A stretch of 16,417 nt of DNA, from contig FR892173.1 in NCBI GenBank assembly GCA_000433115.1, positions 1 to 16,417 of the forward strand. Reading direction: 5' to 3'. How positions within the stretch are numbered: position 1 is the first letter of the stretch; each line of letters starts with the position of its first letter. The DNA comes from Ruminococcus sp. CAG:382. GTDB lineage: Bacteria; Bacillota; Clostridia; Oscillospirales; CAG-382. Shown piece after piece: positions 1 to 6,188 of this stretch. Made by a program: the position numbers and the translations under genes. A model generated the notes under the pieces. It saw only the letters and a list, made by a program, of their open reading frames with translations. It did not search any database and was not told where the DNA came from.

Positions 1-27
1 GCGATTACCCGTTGTCGTCCCCGTCAT
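1..27 (-). CDS. Possible start of a downstream gene, cut by the window edge
   Basis: An ATG at 27-25 on the minus strand lies 6 bases after the TGA of the oxidoreductase gene. It is preceded by AGGGTGA at about the right distance for a ribosome site, part of it overlapping that stop codon. Only nine codons are visible (M-T-G-T-T-T-G-N-R), so no function can be given. It would be cotranscribed with the oxidoreductase if real. It could equally be chance, because no terminator or further context is visible. Confidence 0.35.
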
Positions 28-33
28 AAAAAG

Positions 34-1095
34 TCACCCTATCTCGACAACCTTTCCGGTTCTTGCGGATTCATAGATGGCATCGATCATCTGCATCAGA
101 ACAACGCCGTCCTCTGCGGGAGAGATGCACTGCTTTTCGCCCTTTACGCAATCGATGAAATGACCGATCTCGTTTTCAAACAGACCGTTGAAATTGAGTG
201 CGGTGCTGCCGAAGGGCTTGATATCGACGAGCATACCCGCCATATCGGAGAACAACTCAACGGAGGGGTCAAGCTTGCAGCCGGACTTGGTGCCGAACAG
301 CTCTATGTTGCCGACGTCGTTTTTGATGTTGAGGTTAAAGCTCGATTCAAGCGACATGGTGAGCCCGTTGTCGAATTTTATTATTGCGCCCGCAAAATCC
401 TCGACGTTGTATTTGAAGTCGATGCCGCTTTCGGAGCCTATCCAGCTCTGACCGCCCTCCGCTCTGCCGTAGCCCAGCTTGTCGAATGTGAAGCCGTATG
501 CGGAAACGGGCTTGGGGCTGCCCGCAAGATAGCGTACAAGGTCCATAACATGAACGCCGAGGTCGATGAGAGGACCGCCGCCCGAATATTCCTTGTCGCC
601 GAACCATCTGCCGGGGCAGCCGTTTCTGCGGAGATAGGTTGCCTTTGCGTAGTATATTTCACCGAGCTGACCCGCATCGATGAATTTCTTGACGACTGCG
701 GCATCGTTGCCGTAGCGTCTGACAAAGCCGACCATCAGGAGCTTGCCGCTCTTCTTCGCTGCCTCAGCCATCTCGCGTGCCTCAGCCGCGTTCATTGCCA
801 TGGGCTTTTCGCAGATTACGTTGACGCCCGCATTCAGTGCGGCAATGGTTGCACACTTGTGCGCCGCATTCCATGTCGTGACCGAAACGGCGTCCAGCTT
901 TTCGTTTTTCAGCATTTCGTCATAGCTCGGATATGCGTGTGGAATACCCTTTTCCTCTGCATATTTCTTTGCTTTTTCAAAATCAATATCACAGCAGGCA
1001 ACGACATCAACGTCGTTTCTGCTCTTATAGCCGGTGAAATGGCAATTTGAAATTCCTCCGGTGCCGATAATTCCGACTTTTATTTTTTCACTCAT
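34..1095 (-). CDS. Gfo/Idh/MocA family NAD(P)-dependent oxidoreductase
   Basis: A 353-residue cytoplasmic dehydrogenase, normal length for the family. Seen: an N-terminal Rossmann fold with GIIGTGGIS at 8-16, the family signature CEKPMA at 95-100 with the catalytic/cofactor lysine K97, and GGPLIDLGVH at 173-182 giving the usual D178 and H182 active-site pair. The C-terminal half is the alpha/beta GFO_IDH_MocA_C-type sheet domain. Family members oxidise or epimerise sugars, inositols and their derivatives; the substrate cannot be read from sequence. The start is well placed: AAAGGA lies 7 bases before the ATG and a consensus promoter lies upstream. It is divergent from the response regulator gene. 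A sugar or inositol dehydrogenase role is the family default, not shown here. Confidence 0.93.
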   Translation of the reverse strand: MSEKIKVGIIGTGGISNCHFTGYKSRNDVDVVACCDIDFEKAKKYAEEKGIPHAYPSYDEMLKNEKLDAVSVTTWNAAHKCATIAALNAGVNVICEKPMAMNAAEAREMAEAAKKSGKLLMVGFVRRYGNDAAVVKKFIDAGQLGEIYYAKATYLRRNGCPGRWFGDKEYSGGGPLIDLGVHVMDLVRYLAGSPKPVSAYGFTFDKLGYGRAEGGQSWIGSESGIDFKYNVEDFAGAIIKFDNGLTMSLESSFNLNIKNDVGNIELFGTKSGCKLDPSVELFSDMAGMLVDIKPFGSTALNFNGLFENEIGHFIDCVKGEKQCISPAEDGVVLMQMIDAIYESARTGKVVEIG

Positions 1096-1131
1096 AATAA
1101 AATCCTTTCACAGTGAATTAAATTCGCCTAT

Positions 1132-1160
1132 ATTATAATTCCTTTTTGCCTCATTGTCAA
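1132..1160 (-). promoter_or_regulatory. Consensus sigma-A promoter of the oxidoreductase gene
   Basis: On the minus strand TTGACA (1160-1155) and TATAAT (1137-1132) are separated by exactly 17 bases, a perfect match to the housekeeping promoter. Initiation near 1125 would give a leader of about 30 bases before the ATG at 1095. Confidence 0.85.
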
Positions 1161-1183
1161 CGGAAACCGACACAAATTTGCTG

Positions 1184-1212
1184 TTGAAAAATCTCTCCGG
1201 TTATGTTATGAT
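1184..1212 (+). promoter_or_regulatory. Sigma-A promoter of the response regulator/kinase operon
   Basis: TTGAAA (1184-1189), 17 bases, TATGAT (1207-1212). Initiation around 1219 leaves a very short leader holding little more than the AGGTGA ribosome site before the ATG at 1231. The -35 box lies 24 bases from that of the divergent oxidoreductase promoter, so one bound regulator could affect both. Confidence 0.75.
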
Positions 1213-1230
1213 AAAGTGAGGTGATATAAT

Positions 1231-1926
1231 ATGAGTAATATTCTTGTATGCGACGACGAAAAGGATATCGTCGTCGCGCTGAAAATATATCTGTCCTCCG
1301 ACGGTCACACCGTCTTTGAAGCCTATAACGGCAGACAGGCAATTGATATAATACACAAAAACAACATCGATCTTGCGCTGCTTGACGTGATGATGCCGGT
1401 CACGGACGGCATAACCGCCGTTGCGGAAATACGCAAATTCTCGAACCTCCCGATAATACTTCTGACGGCAAAGAGCGAGGACACCGACAAAATACTCGGT
1501 CTGAATGTCGGAGCCGACGACTATGTGACAAAGCCCTTCAATCCCGTTGAGGTCTGCGCCCGCGTAAAGGCACAGCTCAGGCGATACACCTCCTTCGGAG
1601 GCGCGGACAAGCGCGACGCCGTGCTGACAATCGGCGACATTGAAATGGACGACAACGCAAAGGTGGTAAAGGCATACGGCGAACCGGTCAGCCTGACTCC
1701 CACCGAATACGATATCCTGCGCCTTCTCATGCAGAATCCCGACAAAGTGTTTTCCTCCAACGAAATATATAACCGTGTCTGGAACGATGTTGCGATAGGC
1801 GCCGAAAACACCGTCGCGGTGCATATACGTCATCTGCGCGAAAAGCTGGAGCTTAACCCAGCCGAGCCGAGATACCTCAAGGTCGTCTGGGGTCAGGGTT
1901 ATAAAATCGGAAAGGGTGACCGTTAA
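1231..1926 (+). CDS. OmpR/PhoB-family response regulator
   Basis: A 231-residue DNA-binding response regulator of typical length. The receiver domain occupies about 1-115: acidic pocket CDDEKD at 7-12, phospho-acceptor D52 in LLDVMMP, switch threonine T79 in LLTAKS and conserved K101 in VTKPF. A winged-helix Trans_reg_C domain fills about 130-230, with the typical LTPTEYDILRLL start and the VHIRHLREKLE recognition-helix segment. It should be phosphorylated by the kinase encoded next to it; the gene's TAA overlaps the kinase ATG by one base (TAATG), indicating translational coupling. The ligand or stress sensed by the pair is unknown. An AGGTGA ribosome site precedes the ATG. Confidence 0.95.
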   Translation: MSNILVCDDEKDIVVALKIYLSSDGHTVFEAYNGRQAIDIIHKNNIDLALLDVMMPVTDGITAVAEIRKFSNLPIILLTAKSEDTDKILGLNVGADDYVTKPFNPVEVCARVKAQLRRYTSFGGADKRDAVLTIGDIEMDDNAKVVKAYGEPVSLTPTEYDILRLLMQNPDKVFSSNEIYNRVWNDVAIGAENTVAVHIRHLREKLELNPAEPRYLKVVWGQGYKIGKGDR

Positions 1927-3776
1927 TGCGTATTCTGCCCCGCATTCTTCCGCTCAAGATCATAGCAGTGATTCTGTTCATCGTCTCGTTCGGCTGTGCC
2001 ATAGCCTTCGGTGCAGGCTTCGCCTACGCCGTAACCGGCGGATATTTTGAATATCCGCAGGCAGAGGATTATCTTCACAGCGAACAGCTGAAAAACGAAA
2101 CCGACGACGCGCTGAAAACCGCCGCACAGTCGGCATCCGACCGCGACGCATTCATAAAGGCGACACGGGATACGAACTTCGTTTTCACCCTGAGATCGGG
2201 GGAAGAAACGCTTTTCACGTCGTCCGACGCGCCGACATACCCCGAAACACACACCGAATTCCCGCTCCCCGACGGCAATGTGCTTTCCGCAGAGCTTATG
2301 CAAAGCCCGACGGTGCGCAATAACGTATATTACGACTATTACATCTACGATTTCGTGTACAGCGCACGGTACGGATTCTGCATCGTCACGGTATCCTGCC
2401 TTGCGGCTGCGCTGTTTTTCGGCTATTTCATAATGTGCGGTGCCGGCAGACGCAGAAAGAGCAATGAGATACACCTCAACATGGCTGACCGTCTCCCTCT
2501 CGACCTGTACGCACTGCTGATATTTGCGGGCATGTTCGTCTCCGGCTGGCTTGCGGTGCGTCTGCTCCGCGAAATGGCGCTCTGGACGCTGTTTCTTATC
2601 ATACCCTGCCTGCTTTTGATATCGTCACTTACGGCGGCACTGCTTGACACCGTCGCAAAGCGCGTGAAAAACGGCACCTGGTGGGACGAAATGCTGACAA
2701 AAAAGCTCGTCGGCTTCACGTGGGGGCTGCTATGCCACGCGGCAGGCGACATTGAAAAGGTGTTCATAAGCCTGCCCCTCATCTGGAAGGCGCTCATAAT
2801 GTCGTCACTGTACCTCTGCATCACACTGCTCACCTTGAACGGCAAAAGCGGCGTGCTCACCGTACTGTGGCTCATCGTTTCCGTCATCGCAATAATCGCA
2901 ATATGCCTCGCGGTGATATCCGCAGACAAAATACGGCAGGGCGCCAAAAAGCTGGCGCAGGGCGATCTAAGTTACAGAATCGACACCGACGATATGCTTC
3001 CCGTATTCAGACAGCACGCAAACGACCTGAACAGCATAAACGACGTGCTTGCCCGCGCCGTCGAAGAACGCACGCGTAACGAAAAGTTCAAAGCCGAGCT
3101 GATAACAAACGTAAGCCACGACATAAAAACCCCGATAACCTCGATCATCAACTATGTTGACCTGCTCGGACGCGAAAACCTCACCGACGAACAGCGCGCG
3201 CAGTATCTCGATGTTCTGAAACGCCAGTCGGCAAGGCTGAAAAAGCTGACCGTCGACCTCGTCGAAGCCTCCAAGGCAAGCACCGGCAATATCTCCGTGC
3301 AGACCGAGCCGCTCGACGTATGCGAGATACTCAAGCAGTCAACGGGCGAATTTTCCGAACGCATAGCCGATTCGTCGCTCGCACTTGAGCTTCAGCTCAC
3401 CGACGGACCGCTCACGATCATGGCGGACGGCAGACTTCTTTGGCGCGTTTTCGAAAATCTGCTTTCAAACATCTGCAAATACTCTCAGCCCGGCACCCGC
3501 GTATACGTCACGACACGCGTCGAAAACGGCTGCGTTGTGACCGATTTCAAAAATATTTCGCGTGAACGGCTGTCGATTCCCGGCAAAGACCTGGCGGAAC
3601 GTTTTGTACGCGGCGACAGCTCACGCTCCACCGAAGGCAGCGGTCTCGGACTGTCGATAGCCAAGAGCTTCACCGAGCTTCAGGGCGGAACCTTCGATAT
3701 CATTACAGACGGCGATCTTTTCAAAGCCGAAATACGTTTCCCCGTGGCAATCTCCGAGCGCAAAGAACAATCGTAA
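1926..3776 (+). CDS. Multi-span membrane sensor histidine kinase
   Basis: A 616-residue kinase and the partner of the overlapping response regulator gene. Seen: a first membrane helix at about 10-35, an extracytoplasmic stretch of about 110 residues, a second helix at about 148-170, then four more hydrophobic helices (about 193-212, 217-240, 286-306, 308-331). A HAMP-like linker (about 332-385) leads to the HisKA box with phospho-accepting H398 in NVSHDIKTPITS. The ATPase domain has N box NLLSNICKYS (511-520) and G box GSGLGLSIAKSF (571-582). The extra helix block is larger than in a standard two-helix sensor. It may sense a membrane signal or partner with a transporter, but this is inference. 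Transcription ends at the hairpin just downstream. Confidence 0.93.
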   Translation: MRILPRILPLKIIAVILFIVSFGCAIAFGAGFAYAVTGGYFEYPQAEDYLHSEQLKNETDDALKTAAQSASDRDAFIKATRDTNFVFTLRSGEETLFTSSDAPTYPETHTEFPLPDGNVLSAELMQSPTVRNNVYYDYYIYDFVYSARYGFCIVTVSCLAAALFFGYFIMCGAGRRRKSNEIHLNMADRLPLDLYALLIFAGMFVSGWLAVRLLREMALWTLFLIIPCLLLISSLTAALLDTVAKRVKNGTWWDEMLTKKLVGFTWGLLCHAAGDIEKVFISLPLIWKALIMSSLYLCITLLTLNGKSGVLTVLWLIVSVIAIIAICLAVISADKIRQGAKKLAQGDLSYRIDTDDMLPVFRQHANDLNSINDVLARAVEERTRNEKFKAELITNVSHDIKTPITSIINYVDLLGRENLTDEQRAQYLDVLKRQSARLKKLTVDLVEASKASTGNISVQTEPLDVCEILKQSTGEFSERIADSSLALELQLTDGPLTIMADGRLLWRVFENLLSNICKYSQPGTRVYVTTRVENGCVVTDFKNISRERLSIPGKDLAERFVRGDSSRSTEGSGLGLSIAKSFTELQGGTFDIITDGDLFKAEIRFPVAISERKEQS

Positions 3777-3785
3777 ACCGACAAA

Positions 3786-3825
3786 AATCTCCGGACGGGA
3801 GCAAAAGCTGCCCCGACCGGAGATT
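3786..3825. terminator. Bidirectional intrinsic terminator between kinase and GNAT genes
   Basis: AATCTCCGG pairs with CCGGAGATT, continued by CGGG/CCCG and AGC/GCT around an AAAA loop, with one A-A mismatch and a two-base bulge. On the minus strand the hairpin is followed by a run of T; on the plus strand by a weaker AT-rich tail. It serves both convergent genes. Its core closely resembles the hairpin at 5928-5958. Confidence 0.8.
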
Positions 3826-3869
3826 ATTATTTATCATTACAGATTCGGAACACTTCATCCCGCCGTTAT

Positions 3870-4358
3870 TCACAGTATTTTCTTCTGAAAAAGCACAACA
3901 TCAAGCCACCTGCCGAACTTGATGCCCACATTTGAAAGCGTACCGACGGTATCAAAACCGTGCCTTGTGTGGAACGCCTTGCTATGCTCGTTTTCCTCGG
4001 TTACAAGCGACACGATGTTCCGTATCCCCATATCGCCGGCAGCCCTTTCGATTCTTTCGTAAAGAAGGCTGCCCGTGCCCTTTGCAACGCGGTTTTTGTC
4101 AAGGTAAACAGACAGATCCGCCGTATACCGGTACGCCGAGCGCTCGTTGTATTTGTCAAGATACGCATACCCGACGACAACTCCGTCAAGCTCCGCCACA
4201 AAATACGGATACTCCTTCTTTATGCGAGCGACACGTCCGCCGAATTCTTCCGCCGAAAGCGGCGCCTCTTCAAAAGTGACCGTTGTATTTTCAATATAAT
4301 AGTTATATATTTCCGCACAGCGCGCGATGTCGCCGTCTCCGATCGTTCTGATTTCCAT
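3870..4358 (-). CDS. GNAT family N-acetyltransferase (phosphinothricin acetyltransferase-like)
   Basis: A 162-residue acetyl-CoA-dependent acetyltransferase of the PAT/bar-like GNAT group. Seen: the N-terminal IYNYYIENTTVTFEE segment typical of that subgroup, VAELDGVVVGYAYL (beta-4), DLSVYLDKN (beta-4/5), the acetyl-CoA loop RVAKGTGSLLYERI, and HTRHGFDTVG followed by a W-x-D-V-V-L-F-Q end. The substrate is unknown; relatives acetylate phosphinothricin, methionine sulfone or other amines, and resistance cannot be assumed. I chose the ATG at 4358 because GGAG lies 8 bases before it. A GTG at 4364 overlapping the thiN stop (GTGA) would add two residues but has almost no spacing to that ribosome site. 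It is cotranscribed with thiN. Confidence 0.88.
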   Translation of the reverse strand: MEIRTIGDGDIARCAEIYNYYIENTTVTFEEAPLSAEEFGGRVARIKKEYPYFVAELDGVVVGYAYLDKYNERSAYRYTADLSVYLDKNRVAKGTGSLLYERIERAAGDMGIRNIVSLVTEENEHSKAFHTRHGFDTVGTLSNVGIKFGRWLDVVLFQKKIL

Positions 4359-4360
4359 TT

Positions 4361-4972
4361 TCACATCTCCGAAAGTATAACCATAAGTATGCCGCTTTTA
4401 AGGCTGACAGTGACTTCCCCTCTCCGCTCGTTGCTCACGCCGATCGGAAACGTATTTGTGATCGTCGCATTTTCAAGTCCGTATTTCGCGCCGCGTATCG
4501 TGACACCCTCGCATACGTCCGAAAGCGCCAGCACCGACAGTGAAAAGCCCTCTCTCATCTCAGGCGCAACAGAGCCGCCGCCGATTATATATATGAGATT
4601 TCTGCTGTCAATTATCGTGAAGCGCACGCCGTTTTTCGCCGCAAACGCGCCCGCCTGAATATTGCCGATAAGATGGTCAAGTCTGCCGCCCAGCGCACAA
4701 TAAAGCATGATTTCATCAAAACCCTCGCCGACTGCGTACCTGACCGCAGCCATCGTGTCGGTATCGTCCTTCTCGCACGGCAGACCGAGAACCGGAACGT
4801 CCTCGGGCTTTTCACCCGTATACGAATCAAAATCGCCGACAAGCAGATCGGGCTTGATTCCGCACGCAGCGGTATACTCGCAGCCCTTGTCGCAGGCGAT
4901 GACAAAATCCGCCCTTCCGATCCCGTCAAGCGGAGAAAAAGAGCCGCCGGAAACGATTGCACAAGCCTTCAT
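4361..4972 (-). CDS. thiN: Thiamine pyrophosphokinase
   Basis: A 203-residue enzyme transferring pyrophosphate from ATP to thiamine, giving the cofactor TPP. Seen: MKACAIVSGG start, ACDKG (26-30), GDFDS (46-50), KDDTD (68-72) and GGRLDHLIGN (95-104), the metal/ATP and thiamine-binding signatures of the TPK catalytic domain. The C-terminal half is the smaller thiamine-binding beta domain. The ATG at 4972 is preferred: AGGTGA lies 8 bases upstream and the start fits the family. An upstream GTG at 4984 lies inside that ribosome site. thiN often sits near rsgA/rpe in Firmicutes; here its partner is a GNAT gene. No TPP riboswitch is visible in the short leader, which suits a salvage enzyme. Confidence 0.93.
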   Translation of the reverse strand: MKACAIVSGGSFSPLDGIGRADFVIACDKGCEYTAACGIKPDLLVGDFDSYTGEKPEDVPVLGLPCEKDDTDTMAAVRYAVGEGFDEIMLYCALGGRLDHLIGNIQAGAFAAKNGVRFTIIDSRNLIYIIGGGSVAPEMREGFSLSVLALSDVCEGVTIRGAKYGLENATITNTFPIGVSNERRGEVTVSLKSGILMVILSEM

Positions 4973-5005
4973 AAAACAAATCACCTGCCCGTTTATATTA
5001 CCCGC

Positions 5006-5034
5006 ATTATACCATTACGCGCCGCCCGTTTCAA
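5006..5034 (-). promoter_or_regulatory. Sigma-A promoter of thiN-GNAT
   Basis: TTGAAA (5034-5029), 17 bases, TATAAT (5011-5006) on the minus strand. The predicted leader is about 30 bases, too short for a riboswitch. Confidence 0.8.
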
Positions 5035-5055
5035 GAGCAAAACAAACAAATTTTC

Positions 5056-5084
5056 TTGACATAAGGCAAAAACGGAATTATACT
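5056..5084 (+). promoter_or_regulatory. Distal sigma-A promoter of the methyltransferase gene
   Basis: TTGACA (5056-5061), 17 bases, TATACT (5079-5084). It drives a leader of roughly 80 bases before the ATG at 5175. Confidence 0.75.
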
Positions 5085-5136
5085 TGTATCATAAAGAAAA
5101 AATCAGGTTTTCCAAAGCTCCTTCCATAATAATTCA

Positions 5137-5145
5137 TGCTATACT
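5137..5145 (+). promoter_or_regulatory. Possible proximal extended -10 promoter
   Basis: TGCTATACT is an extended -10 motif with no good -35 at the usual distance. It could give a second, shorter transcript of the methyltransferase gene with a leader of about 22 bases. This is weaker than the upstream promoter. Confidence 0.4.
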
Positions 5146-5174
5146 GTACGTATAACAAAGAGGAGGCAATATAA

Positions 5175-5723
5175 ATGGGCTTTTTACTCGAATATCTGAA
5201 AAATCCCCGCTTCATCGGCGCGGTTGCACCGAGCGGAATAAATCTTTCAAGGCGCATGATACGCCCGATAAATTTCAAAACAGCAAAGGTGATTGTCGAA
5301 TACGGCCCCGGAACGGGTTCATTCACGCGAGAGCTTGTCATACACCGTAACCCCGGCACAGCTCTGCTTCTCATTGAGCGCAATCCTCTGTTCTGCGATG
5401 AACTGAAAAAGCTGTTTGAAAATCAGCCGAACATACACATCATAAACGGAGACGCCGAAAATGTCAGCCGTTATCTTGACGAACACTTTCTCGGCAAGGC
5501 AGACTGCATCGTCTCCGGACTGCCGTTCAACAATTTCCCGGCGGAGCTTTCGGAACGTATCATGCACGCCACGCGTGACGCGCTGAAAGACGGCGGAAAA
5601 TTCATCACATTTCAATACACCCTCATGAAAAAACACTTTTTCATGAAATATTTCAACATAACCGGATGTACGGTGGAGATGAAGAATCTGCCCCCGGCAT
5701 ATGTTATCGAAATGACAAATTAA
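5175..5723 (+). CDS. Small SAM-dependent methyltransferase, PmtA/rRNA adenine methyltransferase-like
   Basis: A 182-residue class I methyltransferase. Seen: an N-terminal LKNPRFIGAVAPSG segment (8-21) like that of phospholipid N-methyltransferases, SAM motif I VEYGPGTGSFT (41-51), acidic ribose-binding E68 in LLLIERN, NGDAENV (91-97), and a motif IV-like SGLPFNNFP (114-122). The last is closer to the SGLP of PmtA-type enzymes than to the N-L-P-Y of true KsgA/Erm. No membrane helix is present. The substrate (lipid, rRNA or other) is not determined; RNA dimethylation is less likely, given the short length and the lack of an RNA-binding C-terminal domain. A GAGGAGG ribosome site precedes the ATG. 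The response regulator remnant starts 12 bases after its stop, so the two were probably one operon. Confidence 0.82.
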   Translation: MGFLLEYLKNPRFIGAVAPSGINLSRRMIRPINFKTAKVIVEYGPGTGSFTRELVIHRNPGTALLLIERNPLFCDELKKLFENQPNIHIINGDAENVSRYLDEHFLGKADCIVSGLPFNNFPAELSERIMHATRDALKDGGKFITFQYTLMKKHFFMKYFNITGCTVEMKNLPPAYVIEMTN

Positions 5724-5735
5724 GGAGGTGCCGCA

Positions 5736-5907
5736 ATGCCACAGAACGAATATATCCTGATAGTAGACGACGACTGCGACATCCGCAATCTTCTCGGAAT
5801 ATACCTTGAAAACGAGGGATATCGCTTCATAAAATGTGACCGTAACTCTGCCGAGAATATATCTCCGGTCCTGCAACCTCCCGCTGACCGGGGAAAACCT
5901 GCTGTAA
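5736..5907 (+). pseudogene. Remnant of a second two-component system: response regulator start fused to a kinase-like tail
   Basis: A strong ribosome site (AAGGAGG overlapping the preceding TAA) and an ATG open a clear receiver domain: YILIVDDDCDIRNLLGIYLE then NEGYRFIKC. Family resemblance stops at about codon 35, well before the phospho-acceptor aspartate. The open frame runs on to 6095, but the added residues are arginine-rich and unlike a receiver. In another frame, 5836-5907 reads VTVTLPR, then ten residues, then LPLTGENLL and a stop, like the end of a histidine kinase. I infer a deletion with a junction near 5836 that removed most of a regulator-kinase pair, leaving its terminator at 5928. 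The kinase-tail reading is tentative; the truncated regulator is clear. Confidence 0.75.
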
Positions 5908-5927
5908 CCCGCCATAATATAAAAAGC

Positions 5928-5958
5928 TCCGGTCGGAAGCGAAAGCTGTCCGACCGGA
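5928..5958. terminator. Strong bidirectional terminator hairpin
   Basis: TCCGGTCGGA pairs perfectly with TCCGACCGGA, extended by AGC/GCT with one bulged G around a GAAA tetraloop. ATTTTC follows on the plus strand and GCTTTTTA on the minus strand. It ends the methyltransferase transcript and also faces the lipoprotein gene. It is probably the former terminator of the lost kinase gene. Confidence 0.85.
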
Positions 5959-6051
5959 ATTTTCATGTCGTTTTCACAAGCCGCAGAGCGGAAGCATCAA
6001 AGCGCTTCTGCCGATTGCGGCGTTTTGCGACGTATGTCGCCGCGTATACGC

Positions 6052-6188
6052 CTATGCAGGATAAGTCTCGCGGAAAACGTAGGTCATGTAGTTGAAGGTG
6101 ATACGTTTGATTTCGTCGCCGTTTTCGTCGTAGAGTACGAACGTGACCTCCTCGTTCTCCTCGTCGATCGGCAGGGTCTCCGCACCGT
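6052..6188 (-). pseudogene. Displaced 3' end of the lipoprotein gene
   Basis: On the minus strand this frame reads ETLPIDEENEEVTFVLYDEN, then GDEIKRITFNYMTYVFRETY, then P-A and a TAG at 6054-6052. The composition is that of a real acidic beta-rich domain, unlike the arginine/serine-rich tail in the frame of the main ORF. If one copy of the 26-base repeat at 6163-6211 is removed, it joins the main ORF in frame (…SAEILPID then EENEEV…), giving a protein of about 384 residues. Confidence 0.75.

Noticed and set aside
160..1050. Long plus-strand open frame (296 codons) opposite the oxidoreductase gene
   Set aside because: It is the antisense shadow of a clear Gfo/Idh/MocA gene, with no ribosome site and a composition rich in Cys, His and Arg typical of wrong-strand frames.
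4973..5005. TPP riboswitch upstream of thiN
   Set aside because: The leader is about 30 bases, far too short for the aptamer, and no CUGAGA-type core is present.
5875..5907. LPLTG as a sortase cell-wall anchor signal
   Set aside because: It is followed by only four residues and a stop, with no hydrophobic helix or basic tail; it is better read as the end of a kinase-like remnant.
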